A DNA stretch of 64,000 bases from Verrucomicrobiaceae bacterium UBA7681. Its GTDB lineage: Bacteria; Verrucomicrobiota; Verrucomicrobiia; Verrucomicrobiales; Verrucomicrobiaceae. Numbering within the stretch: position 1 is the stretch's first letter; every line of letters begins with the position of its first letter. The stretch is taken from assembly GCA_002482965.1 (NCBI GenBank), contig DLGZ01000011.1, forward strand, positions 121,874 to 185,873, read 5' to 3'. A program made the translations under genes and the position numbers. This document shows, piece after piece, positions 51,657-60,180 of this stretch. The notes beneath the pieces are model-generated. The model saw only the letters and a program-made list of their open reading frames with translations. It was not told the DNA's origin and did not search any database.

Positions 51657-54600
51657 TCAATCCTCCATCCCCGGAATCGGCCCAAACACCTCCGCCGGCA
51701 GCCGCCGAATAAACCGCCCCTTCGCATCCCTCTCCTCCCACCCCAACCACCGCCAAGCCTCCGGCGTGGCATGGAGAATCTGGGTGCCGCTGCCGTCGAA
51801 GACGGCGGATTGGTTTTCGGGGAGGTGATGCCCCGTCCAGAGGCATTGGCCGGATGCGGCATCCCAGAGCTTGAGGGTGCCGTCAGCGGAACCAGAGACC
51901 AGGCGGGAGCCGTCAGGACTCCAGGCACAGCACCTCACGGAACTGGCATGTCCTGTAAGAGAACGGAGTTCTTTGCCATTGGCTGCATCCCAAAGCTTGA
52001 GTGAGTTGTCGTAGGAACCCGAGAGCAGGCGAGAGCCGTCGGGACTCCAGGTGCAGCAGGTAACGGAACTAGTATGCCCTGCGAGAGAGTGTAGTTCTTT
52101 GCCGGTGGCTGCATCCCAGAGCTTGAGGGTGTTGTCATCGGAACCCGAAACTAGGCGCGAGCCATCCGGATTCCAGGCGCAGCAGGTGATGAAACTTGCA
52201 TGCCCCATGAGTGAGAGGAGTTCTTTGCCAGTGGCGGCATCCCAGAGTTTGAGGGCATTGTCATAGGAACCCGAGAGCAGTCGAAAGCTGCCGGGACTCC
52301 AGGCGCAGCAGGTAACGGAACTGGCATGCCCCGCGAGAGAGTGTAGTTCTTTACCGGTGGTTGCATCCCAGAGCTTGAGGGTGTTGTCGTCGGAGCCGGA
52401 AAGCAGGCGTGAGCCATCCGGACTCCATGCGCAGCAGGTGATCCAGAGGGCATGCCCCGTGAAGGAGAGAAGTTCTTTGCCAGTGTTTGCATCCCAAACC
52501 TTGATGCAGTTGTCGTACGAACCCGAGACCAAGTGAGAACCATCCGGACTCCATGCGCAGCAGGTGACGGAACTCACATGCCCTTTGAGAGAGAGGATTT
52601 CCTGAAAGGAGGCAGCATCCCAGACCTTGAAGGTGTTGTCATAGGAAGCTGATAGGAGGCGCGAGCCATCTGGACTCCAGATGCCACAGATGATCGTTCG
52701 GGTATCTCCTTTGAGTGAGAGGAGTTCTTTGCCAGTGGCAGCATCCCAAAGCTTGAGGGTATTGTCCAGAGAGCCGGAGATCAAGCGAGAGCCATCGGGA
52801 CTCCAGGCGCAGCAGTTGGCCGAGAGGCCACGGCCCATGAGGAAAGGGAGTTCTTTGCCAGTGACTGCATCCCAGAGCTTGAGAGTTGTGTCAAAAGAAC
52901 CCGACAGCAGGCGTGAGCCGTCAGGACCCCAAGCGCAACAGGTAATGAAACTTGCATGCCCCACGAGTGAGAGGAGTTCTTTGCCAGTGGCAGCATCCCA
53001 GAGTTTGAGGGCATTGTCATAGGAACCCGAGACTAAGCGTGAGCTGTCAGGACTCCAGGCACAGCAGTTGATTGAACTGGCATGCCCTCTAAGGGAGAGG
53101 AGTTCTCTGCCAGTGTTGGCATCCCAGAGTTTGAGGGTGTTGTCCGAGGAGCCAGAGAGCAGGCGGAAGCCGTCGGGACTCCAGGCGCAGCACGTGACCC
53201 AATGGGCATGCCCCATGAGTGAGAGGATTTCTTTGCCAGTGGCAGCATCCCAGAGCTTGAGGGTATTGTCCAAGGAGCCCGAGAGCAGGCGGGTGCCATC
53301 GGGACTCCAGGCGCAGGAACTGACGGAACTATTGTGCCCTATGAGGGAGAGAAGTTCTTTGCCAGTGTTGGCATCCCAGAGCCTGAGGGTGTTGTCCGAG
53401 GAGCCAGAGAGCAGGCCGGTGCCATTAGGACTCCAGGCGCAGCAGTTAATGGAACTGTTATGACCCGAAAGAGAGAGAAGTTCTCTGCCAGTAACGGCAT
53501 CCCAGAGCTTCAAACGGCCATCAGCGCCCCCTGAAAGCACGGCGCTGCTGCGCGGATGCCAGGCACAGGCAGTGACTGCACTGCTGTGTCCGGCATAAAC
53601 TTTTATAGTCGAAAGCGACTTCAACGCACGTGGAGCAGCAACAAGGCTAAGACCTGCGGTCTCAACCTGAAGCAACTCCAACAGCTCTAATAAATCTCTC
53701 TCGACTGCGACCCCAATCAAAGAACCACCGCGCCATTGCAAGCCCGCCAGATCTGCTTGCGTCAGTTTTGCATGGGCCGCGTAAACCTGTAGAAACAAGG
53801 ATTGTCGTCCCTCCAATTCGCTCAGATCAGCGTTTGAAACATCGACAAACTCGACTCGAGTACGGTTGAGCCGAACGCCGCGCAGGTTCGCGCCACGCAG
53901 ATTAAGCGGGCGGTCCTTGCTGTGGCCTTGGATGTGCCATTCATCCAAATCCGCCCCCGCCAAGTTCACCTGCTGCGGCTGCGGCTCGGAATGGCCGTGC
54001 TTGATGGCCTCAAGCCAGTACTTAAACGCGAGGCATGATGCAGGCAGGCAATCGCCCCCAAGGATGCGCTCCAGCGAGGCAATGGCAACACTCGAAGCAT
54101 TCGTCGCGAGAATCTGCCCCAGAAAATCCAGCGTCTCCAGCGAGACCATCGGCAGGTCCCACTCGGCATCCGCCTTGTCCGCCAACGCACGCCCGAGATG
54201 GCTGGCGAGGAAGTACTCCTGCAAAGAGGTGTGGGCGAAACGGAAGTGTTTCGCTTCCGTATCTGGCCGCAGAACGAAGGTGGCGGTGCGCAGGTCTTCC
54301 TTCAGCAGGGAACGGTCTTTGTTCGCATACGCAGAAGCGATGGCGGGGTTCCGGTGAAGAAACTCATCAAACCATTCCTCCAAACGGTCCACGTCCCACT
54401 GCTTTTCTCCGCTGCGCCAGAGGGCGGCAGCCAGCGCCTCCATGAGGCGGCGCTTGTGCATGGCGTCGAGGTGGTGTTTGCCGTCATCCCGGCTCAACCA
54501 CGAGCGCACCACGAGATCGTACAGTCGCGCAGCATTGACGGTCTCCCCGCGCATCTGCAGTGCTTCCAACTCGCCAAGTCGACCGCTGATGAGACTGAGC

Positions 54601-56450
54601 AGGTAGGGCCGCTCCGCGAGATCACGCAGATTATGAATGGAAGCGATAAGCTCAAAGGCCTCGCCACCGCGTTTCTCATCGCCCAGAAAAGAAGTGAGGT
54701 AGCCACGAATCTGCGCCTCATCGAAGGGCAGCAGGCAGAACGCCGGATACTGGCTGCGGTCGATGCCCTCGCGGTCCTCGCCGGTCAGCATGGCGTTCTG
54801 GCTCCAAACATCGCGAAAGTAATGGCTGCGGCAGGACAGCAGCATCTTGCCTTTACAAGACGCCGCTAGGCTGCTGGAAAGCATGGCCTGCGGCAGCACG
54901 GACCACAGCGTGCGAATGAAATCCCGCGTACGGTTCTGAGTGAGGTGGACGATCTTTTCATCCAGCCCATCAAAGAGGATCAGCGCCCCCTCCTCGCGCA
55001 CCAGCCGCAGAAGATCAGCCGCCGTGACCGTGCGATCCGTGACGCGCCACGAGCGCTCAATAACGCTGGTCAGCAGTCCTTCAATCGTCGGCACTCCCTC
55101 AGGCTCATGGGCGACGTAGTCGCGCAGATCGATGTAAATGGGCAGCGGGTATTTCCCCGGCTCCTTCTGGCGCTTCTCAATCAACTGCCGCGTGAACTGC
55201 TTCAGCGTCGTGGTCTTGCCAATGCCGACCTCCCCCAGCAGCGCAAAAAACGGCGATCCCTCCGCTCGCACCGCCCAAGCTTCGAGTTCATCCAGCGCAT
55301 CCCTCGCCTCACCAGCACTTGCCTTCGCCGGATCAAGCGACTCTCTCGCCGCGAGATGGTGCGCAAAGCCCCGCGTGCGCTGGAAATGCCGCGTCTCTTC
55401 CGGTTTGGGCATGAAGCGGTGGAGATCGGGTGATGCAGGCACTCCTGCCTGCACTTCGCACGTCTCCTCGTCCTCGCTGCGGGCAGGAGTGCCCGCATCA
55501 CTTGGAGGGCTGGGAGCGAGGTAGCCATCGAGACGCTTCTGAATGGCCAGGAAGAGCTGATGGCCAAACTCGCGCTTTTTGGCAGTGCCAGCCATCTCCT
55601 CATAAAAACGAGCTTCGGCGTTCTTCCCCGCCTTGCGGAAGATCTGATGCTCCGCGAGTCCCAGCAAATCCTGCTCTTGGAAATCGACCTTGATCAATCC
55701 CACGGGAAGGATGGGCTTCCTTCCCGGCAGATCCCCGATGTAGTGTGGAAGTTCATGCTCCTTGATGTATTTCCGATTCAAAAACTCCGGCCCAATGAGC
55801 AGCAGCCCAAAATCCGAGGCGTGAATCGCCGCCTGAATCCGCTCGTGCCAGCGTTCGCCGATGGAAGTGTCCTGATCCATCCACAACTCGACTTCGTAAC
55901 GGCTGGAGCAGCCGAACTGACTTTTCAGTTCCTCGATCAAACTGTCCGCGAGGTCTTTCTGGGCCCTGGCATACGAGACGAAAAAGCGGACAAAGATCTT
56001 CTTTCCCTCCATGGCTTTGCCCGTCGTCGCGATGCCCTTCGAGGGAATGAAGGGTCTGCCCACCACATCCGCTGTGGCCTGCTGGGAAAACCGCGTCACC
56101 CGCATCACCGCCTCATCCGGCCCGGAAAACCACACCGCGCGCTCAGTCGGCGGGCTCTGCTTTTTGGTATCAACGTGGAATCGCAAGCCGAGCTCGGCCT
56201 TGCCCTGAGTCGAGCGGCCATCAGCCGCGTCGTTCAGCCGCTTCCGCAGCCGCGTCAGGTTGGCGAGAGCGGTCTGGGTGTCCTCGCCATAAAACAGCGC
56301 GTTCAGCACGTCCGAGAGCCGCGTTTTCTCCGCCACCGCCAGCTTGATCAGCCTCAGTAGCCGCTCCCGGTCGGATTTCCCCAGCTCCTCCAGCCACGGC
56401 TTCGCCGCTTCCCGGAGGGAGTCACCAAACAAGGTCACAGTCAGGCTCAT
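51657..56450 (-). CDS. TIR-NACHT-pentapeptide-WD40 protein (STAND NTPase, NLR-like)
   Basis: A 1,597-aa cytosolic NLR-like protein. Domain order: N-terminal helical/winged-helix-like region (1-100); TIR-like domain (about 151-306; KKIFVRFFVSYARAQKDLAD, IGERWHERIQAAIHASDFGL, candidate catalytic Glu233 in KYIKEHEL); linker with palindromic insertion (about 315-345); NACHT ATPase with Walker A GEVGIGKTT (406-414), Walker B LILFDGLDE (490-498) and sensor LLSCRSHYF; a helical middle; pentapeptide-like repeats (about 828-910; LRGANLRGVRL, VSNADLSEL); then 14 WD40 units (about 946-1539) and a degenerate fifteenth. TIR effector plus NACHT plus WD40 sensor fits immune STAND NTPases that deplete NAD on ligand sensing; neither activity is shown. 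ATG 56450 is preferred over a TTG four codons upstream. Confidence 0.9.
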   Translation of the reverse strand: MSLTVTLFGDSLREAAKPWLEELGKSDRERLLRLIKLAVAEKTRLSDVLNALFYGEDTQTALANLTRLRKRLNDAADGRSTQGKAELGLRFHVDTKKQSPPTERAVWFSGPDEAVMRVTRFSQQATADVVGRPFIPSKGIATTGKAMEGKKIFVRFFVSYARAQKDLADSLIEELKSQFGCSSRYEVELWMDQDTSIGERWHERIQAAIHASDFGLLLIGPEFLNRKYIKEHELPHYIGDLPGRKPILPVGLIKVDFQEQDLLGLAEHQIFRKAGKNAEARFYEEMAGTAKKREFGHQLFLAIQKRLDGYLAPSPPSDAGTPARSEDEETCEVQAGVPASPDLHRFMPKPEETRHFQRTRGFAHHLAARESLDPAKASAGEARDALDELEAWAVRAEGSPFFALLGEVGIGKTTTLKQFTRQLIEKRQKEPGKYPLPIYIDLRDYVAHEPEGVPTIEGLLTSVIERSWRVTDRTVTAADLLRLVREEGALILFDGLDEKIVHLTQNRTRDFIRTLWSVLPQAMLSSSLAASCKGKMLLSCRSHYFRDVWSQNAMLTGEDREGIDRSQYPAFCLLPFDEAQIRGYLTSFLGDEKRGGEAFELIASIHNLRDLAERPYLLSLISGRLGELEALQMRGETVNAARLYDLVVRSWLSRDDGKHHLDAMHKRRLMEALAAALWRSGEKQWDVDRLEEWFDEFLHRNPAIASAYANKDRSLLKEDLRTATFVLRPDTEAKHFRFAHTSLQEYFLASHLGRALADKADAEWDLPMVSLETLDFLGQILATNASSVAIASLERILGGDCLPASCLAFKYWLEAIKHGHSEPQPQQVNLAGADLDEWHIQGHSKDRPLNLRGANLRGVRLNRTRVEFVDVSNADLSELEGRQSLFLQVYAAHAKLTQADLAGLQWRGGSLIGVAVERDLLELLELLQVETAGLSLVAAPRALKSLSTIKVYAGHSSAVTACAWHPRSSAVLSGGADGRLKLWDAVTGRELLSLSGHNSSINCCAWSPNGTGLLSGSSDNTLRLWDANTGKELLSLIGHNSSVSSCAWSPDGTRLLSGSLDNTLKLWDAATGKEILSLMGHAHWVTCCAWSPDGFRLLSGSSDNTLKLWDANTGRELLSLRGHASSINCCAWSPDSSRLVSGSYDNALKLWDAATGKELLSLVGHASFITCCAWGPDGSRLLSGSFDTTLKLWDAVTGKELPFLMGRGLSANCCAWSPDGSRLISGSLDNTLKLWDAATGKELLSLKGDTRTIICGIWSPDGSRLLSASYDNTFKVWDAASFQEILSLKGHVSSVTCCAWSPDGSHLVSGSYDNCIKVWDANTGKELLSFTGHALWITCCAWSPDGSRLLSGSDDNTLKLWDATTGKELHSLAGHASSVTCCAWSPGSFRLLSGSYDNALKLWDAATGKELLSLMGHASFITCCAWNPDGSRLVSGSDDNTLKLWDAATGKELHSLAGHTSSVTCCTWSPDGSRLLSGSYDNSLKLWDAANGKELRSLTGHASSVRCCAWSPDGSRLVSGSADGTLKLWDAASGQCLWTGHHLPENQSAVFDGSGTQILHATPEAWRWLGWEERDAKGRFIRRLPAEVFGPIPGMED
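51834..53615 (-). repeat. Array of 126-bp tandem repeats encoding 14 WD40 units
   Basis: Fourteen units, thirteen of exactly 42 codons and the first of 48, encode blades with the core GH...CCAWSPDGSRLLSGS and DNTLKLWDAATGKEL. Units share long identical DNA stretches, for example units 5 and 11 around YDNALKLWDA. Units 4-6 resemble 10-12, and 10-11 resemble 12-13, so larger blocks have also been duplicated. Such arrays change easily in copy number and are prone to assembly error. Confidence 0.92.
55430..55501. repeat. 72-bp palindromic element within the TIR-NACHT linker
   Basis: Arms of 24 bp (55430-55453 and 55478-55501) are reverse complements with two mismatches; each arm is itself a small hairpin around the loop ACTCCT. 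It is in frame and encodes the Ala/Gly/Thr/Pro-rich linker between the TIR and NACHT domains. A related half copy is at 50744-50765. Confidence 0.75.
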
Positions 56451-56580
56451 TTGGAGGATCAAACCCGCTTATTGGATCTTTAGCAACGATTTTGGAGGAT
56501 TGGATGGTTATTTTGGATGAATCGAAAGCCGAGCTTGCTCCAAAAGTGGGCCGACAAAACCCAAATCCGGCCAGAAGTGA

Positions 56581-56642
56581 ACCACAGAATACACAGAAAT
56601 CAGAGGGGGATCTGGTTCCGTGTGTTCAGTGTATTCCGTGGT
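56581..56642. repeat. 62-bp intergenic inverted repeat
   Basis: ACCACAGAATACAC (56581-56594) and GTGTATTCCGTGGT (56629-56642) pair over 14 bp with one mismatch, and the inner ACACAGAA and TTCCGTGT continue the symmetry. It sits in the 292-bp gap between the TIR-NACHT and sulfite reductase genes and looks like a dispersed genomic repeat. The rest of that gap, apart from the terminator at 56688, shows nothing recognisable. Confidence 0.55.
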
Positions 56643-56687
56643 CAATCTTCAGTCTTCCATCCCCGACCTGCCTCCCTCACTTCCCAC

Positions 56688-56719
56688 AAAAAAGGCGGCC
56701 CGCGTGGTGCGGACCGCCT
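56688..56719 (-). terminator. Rho-independent terminator of the sulfite reductase gene
   Basis: On the minus strand the stem AGGCGGTCCGC/GCGGGCCGCCT (one mismatch, loop ACCAC, 56693-56719) is followed by six T residues (56688-56693). It lies 23 bp past the stop at 56743. Confidence 0.85.
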
Positions 56720-56742
56720 CGAATTCGATGCCTTTTGGAGGA

Positions 56743-58533
56743 TTAACCCGCCTCGACCGCTTTCGCCTCCGCCAGTTTGGCAGCACGCTCAGCAAGCTCA
56801 ATGTGGAACTGCTCCGGCGTCGGGGCCTCACCCGTGGTGCGGGTGCGAGCGAACCAGTCAGCGAAGATTTCGCCATCCTTGCGCTCGGCCTTGAAGGCTT
56901 CGAGAAAGGCGCGGACCTTGCCGGGAACCTCTTCACCGAGAACGGTCTTGAACTCCAAACCAGCGAGACGGTCGCCGCGGACGCTGCCGCCCACGAACAT
57001 CGCGTACTTGTTCGGCGAGCGACCCACAAAGCCGAAGTCGGCGTTGTAAGGGCGGCCGCAGCCGTTCGGGCAGCCGGTCATGCGGAACAGGATCGGCTCG
57101 TTTTCGAGGCCCAGTTCGCGCAGCGATTCGTCGATCTTGTCCATGAAGCCGGGCAGAACGCGCTCGGATTCGCTCAGCGCCAGGCCGCAGGTCGGCAGGG
57201 CCACGCAGGCGTGGGCCACCTTACGGGCGCGGGTCATGCCGTCGGAGTGCACGACGCCATGCTTGGCCAGGATGGCATCCACCGCGTCCTTCTGCTCAGG
57301 CGCGACGTCCGCAATGATCATGTTCGTGTTCGGCGTCACGATCAGCGGCAGATCGAGCTCTTTGCACAGCTCCACAAACGCGCTGCGGTAGTGCGGGCCG
57401 TCCTCACGGTCCACAATGCGTCCCATGCTCACATGGACGGCGCAGTAGAGCTTGCCATCTCCCTGCTCATGCCAGCCGAGTTTGTCCTCGACGCTGTCAA
57501 AATGCAGTTCCTTCGCTGGGAAAGTCTCGATCCCCGGCAGGCGGCGCACCACTTCGGCGCGGAAGCCGTCGATGCCCATCGTCTGCACGGTGTACTTCAT
57601 ACGGGCGTTTTTGCGCTCGGTACGGTTGCCGTGGTCACGCTGGGTGGTCACGACGGCCTCAATGGCATCCACGACGTTCGCACGCTTCGCATACAGCAGC
57701 GGCTGGCCCAAGAACGGGCGGGTGCTGAGCTGGCCGTGGCTCATGCCAAAGCCGCCACCGACAGTGAGGGTGTAGCCTTCGACGGCACCATCCACCACGT
57801 GTGGGATCAGGCCGAGATCCTGGGAATAGACGTCCACATCGTTGCAGGGCTGGATCGCCACGCCGATCTTGAATTTGCGCGGCAGATAGACCTTCCCGTA
57901 GATGGGGTCGTCTCCTTCCGGGGCTTTCGTCGCCTCACGCACGGCAGGGTTGACCTCCGGATCCTGAGTCCACTCAGGCTCAATCTTTTCGCCATCCAGC
58001 CAGATGTCGGCATACGCCTGGCTGCGCCACAGGAAGCGCTGGCTAATTTCTTCCGTAAGTGTCTGAGTATCAGCGTGCACAGCGTCCTTGATCGGAGCCG
58101 CCGGGCCCATGGTGTTGCGCACCACGTCACCGCAGGCACCCATGGTGCTCAGGCCGCTGTGGCACACATTGTGAATGACTTCCTTCAGGCCGCCTTTGAG
58201 CACGCCATGGAGCTGGATGCCCTGACGGTTGGTCAGGCGCATATTGCCAAAGGCCTTGGTGCAGAGGTCGTCGTGAATCATCCACTGCTTCGCGGAAATG
58301 CGGCCGCCGGGCATCTTGCTGCGGATCATGAAGCTCCAGGCTTTTTCGAGCTTCGCCTTGGTGCGTTCAGCGCGCACATCGCGGTCATCCTGCTGGTAGG
58401 AGCCGTGGTGTTTGAGCAGGATATTGGAGTCCTCCGGGATGTTTGGGATGCTGGTATCAGCGAACAGCTCGGCCAGCTGGCCACGGAGGCCAGCAGAGGC
58501 GAGTTTGATGTCTTCGACGGAGGCTTTGCTCAT
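56743..58533 (-). CDS. Assimilatory sulfite reductase haemoprotein (sirohaem/4Fe-4S)
   Basis: A 596-aa cytosolic enzyme reducing sulfite to sulfide with six electrons for cysteine synthesis. Two homologous halves are present. The first holds KHHGSYQQDDRDVRAER and RLTNRQGIQLHG. The second carries the 4Fe-4S/sirohaem cysteines in ACVALPTCGLAL and TGCPNGCGRPYNAD (C-x5-C and C-x3-C spacing). It is close in size to CysI and ferredoxin-sulfite reductases; no CysJ flavoprotein gene lies beside it, so the electron donor may be ferredoxin. The start at 58533 (MSKASVEDIKL) is preferred over one 17 codons upstream. It is monocistronic with a strong terminator. Confidence 0.93.
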   Translation of the reverse strand: MSKASVEDIKLASAGLRGQLAELFADTSIPNIPEDSNILLKHHGSYQQDDRDVRAERTKAKLEKAWSFMIRSKMPGGRISAKQWMIHDDLCTKAFGNMRLTNRQGIQLHGVLKGGLKEVIHNVCHSGLSTMGACGDVVRNTMGPAAPIKDAVHADTQTLTEEISQRFLWRSQAYADIWLDGEKIEPEWTQDPEVNPAVREATKAPEGDDPIYGKVYLPRKFKIGVAIQPCNDVDVYSQDLGLIPHVVDGAVEGYTLTVGGGFGMSHGQLSTRPFLGQPLLYAKRANVVDAIEAVVTTQRDHGNRTERKNARMKYTVQTMGIDGFRAEVVRRLPGIETFPAKELHFDSVEDKLGWHEQGDGKLYCAVHVSMGRIVDREDGPHYRSAFVELCKELDLPLIVTPNTNMIIADVAPEQKDAVDAILAKHGVVHSDGMTRARKVAHACVALPTCGLALSESERVLPGFMDKIDESLRELGLENEPILFRMTGCPNGCGRPYNADFGFVGRSPNKYAMFVGGSVRGDRLAGLEFKTVLGEEVPGKVRAFLEAFKAERKDGEIFADWFARTRTTGEAPTPEQFHIELAERAAKLAEAKAVEAG

Positions 58534-58669
58534 AAGGGGTGGTTTGGGGGGCTCCCATTGTCGGCTAGGATACCTTGAATGCAAGTGCTTGAGCCCAAGG
58601 CATTATTCTGAAAATCAGAGGGCGGGATGAGTAACAAACGGAAATGAAAGGGATTAGACTCTCTTTGGA

Positions 58670-59539
58670 ATGACCAGACACCTCACCCGCACTCTTTCAG
58701 CGACAGCCGCCGCGCTGTTGCTGCTGGTCGGCTGTGTGAAAAAAAGCGAGTACGATGCCCTGCAGATCGAAAATCAGGCTCTGCAGACTCGTGTCGATCA
58801 GACCAACCATCTCCTGGTGCAATCACAAGCAGATTTGTCCACGTTGCAGGTACAGATGCAGCAATTTCTGACGGTACAGGCTCAGTTGCAAAAGACCCAG
58901 CAGGATCTCACTCAGTCGCAAAACGAGTTCAAGTCCTTGAAAACGCAATTTGATCAGTTCCGCACCCAGCGCCGCAGCGCCATGGTTGGAAAAAAGTTTC
59001 CCGTGCTGAATCTGGAGGATGGCAAAGTGCTGCGCGAGGCGGAGATCACGGCAGTCAGCGTCGAGCATCTCTCGATCCGGCACGCCGATGGCCTGGTCAA
59101 AGTCGCCTTGGCGAAAACCACGCCCGATCTGCGCTGGGAGGCCTGCTACGACCCGCAGGAGGCCAAAGAGAAGTCGCGGGAGAATTTGCTGGTCAATGCC
59201 CAAGAAATGCAGGCCAGACGGGTCCGAGAGCAGGCCGGTCCGCCCCAGACTCCGGCCCCGGCAGCAGCCATGCCAGCCCGCAACGTGGTGGCGGTGCTGC
59301 GTACGCAGCTTGCCTCACAAAGGCAGGCCTTGAATAGGGAGTATCAGGCGCTGGCCGCCAAAAATCCCTCCGCCCTGCGTGGCGCGGAGTGGGACTCCTC
59401 CCAGCCGGAGGCCAGTCCGCTGCTCAATACGCTCTCCGGCAGCCGCGCTGTGCTGGGCATCAGCCGCCTGCAATCCCTGCGCAGCGCCATCCAGGCCACA
59501 CTGCAGCAGCTGCGTGAGCTCGACCCCGCCGCACGCTGA
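58670..59539 (+). CDS. Coiled-coil lipoprotein
   Basis: A 289-aa predicted lipoprotein. The signal has the lipobox LLVGC at about residues 18-22. It is followed by a long heptad-rich helix (about 28-105; NQALQTRVDQTNHLLVQSQA, QKTQQDLTQSQNEFKSLKTQ), then a small beta domain (KKFPVLNLEDGKVLREAEIT, LSIRHADGLVKVAL) resembling the SHD1-like module of the genes after it, and a second helical region near the C-terminus. It probably sits on the periplasmic face of a membrane. Function not recognised. Confidence 0.7.
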   Translation: MTRHLTRTLSATAAALLLLVGCVKKSEYDALQIENQALQTRVDQTNHLLVQSQADLSTLQVQMQQFLTVQAQLQKTQQDLTQSQNEFKSLKTQFDQFRTQRRSAMVGKKFPVLNLEDGKVLREAEITAVSVEHLSIRHADGLVKVALAKTTPDLRWEACYDPQEAKEKSRENLLVNAQEMQARRVREQAGPPQTPAPAAAMPARNVVAVLRTQLASQRQALNREYQALAAKNPSALRGAEWDSSQPEASPLLNTLSGSRAVLGISRLQSLRSAIQATLQQLRELDPAAR

Positions 59540-59605
59540 ACGAACGGAATCCGTAAAATAATCTAGGCAAACAGCCCGTTTGATCGTTTCATGTCGCATT
59601 CAATC

Positions 59606-60178
59606 ATGAAATTCAGCCTTCTCCTCGCCCTTGTCCTGACCGTCACCACCGCTTCTGCAGTCGATTTCAAAACGCAGATAGCCCCAATCTTCCGCAACAA
59701 GTGCTACGCCTGTCACAGCACCACGAAAAAGGTCAAAGGCAAGCTTGCCCTCGATGATGACAAGCTGCCCGAGCAGATCGGCGCCGGCAAAAACATCATT
59801 CCCGGCGAGGCAGCGAAGAGCACCATGTGGGTCAACTGCACCCTGCCAGATGATGACGGCGATGTGATGCCCCCTGAAGGCAAGAACAAGCTCACCGCCG
59901 ACGAAATCGAACTCTTCAAAGCCTGGATCAATGAAGGCGCCAGCCTCACCGGCGGTGCCGCAGCGCCCGCAGCAGCACCTGCCGCTGCCATGCTCCCCGC
60001 TGCTGGCGGAGTTCTGAAATGGACCAACACCGAAGGCAAAACCATCGAAGCCGAATTCATGGGGCTGGAAGGCGACAGCGTGCTGCTCAAAATCCCCTCC
60101 ACGGGAACCACTCACATTCTGGCGCTGAGCAAGCTCTCTGCCGAAAGCCAGGCCCAGGCCAAAGCAGCGGTGAAATAA
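59606..60178 (+). CDS. Secreted haem c (PSCyt1) protein with SHD1-like domain
   Basis: A 190-aa exported protein, signal MKFSLLLALVLTVTTASA. The first domain is a planctomycete-type cytochrome with one haem site NKCYACHSTTKK (CxxCH) and the family ending GDVMPPEGKNKLTADEIELF. An Ala-rich linker leads to an SHD1-like domain (about 135-190; LKWTNTEGKTIEAEFMGLEG, ALSKLSAESQAQAKAA). The ATG at 59606 gives the signal; one five codons earlier is possible. It is separated by 2 bp from a second SHD1 protein, so both are co-translated. The pairing of a haem protein with an SHD1 domain suggests docking to an extracellular surface; this is inference. Confidence 0.82.
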   Translation: MKFSLLLALVLTVTTASAVDFKTQIAPIFRNKCYACHSTTKKVKGKLALDDDKLPEQIGAGKNIIPGEAAKSTMWVNCTLPDDDGDVMPPEGKNKLTADEIELFKAWINEGASLTGGAAAPAAAPAAAMLPAAGGVLKWTNTEGKTIEAEFMGLEGDSVLLKIPSTGTTHILALSKLSAESQAQAKAAVK

Positions 60179-60180
60179 CC

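Noticed and set aside
51700..53700. Regular 126-bp spacing considered as a CRISPR or satellite array
   Set aside because: The units are contiguous without spacers and translate into perfect 42-residue WD40 blades.
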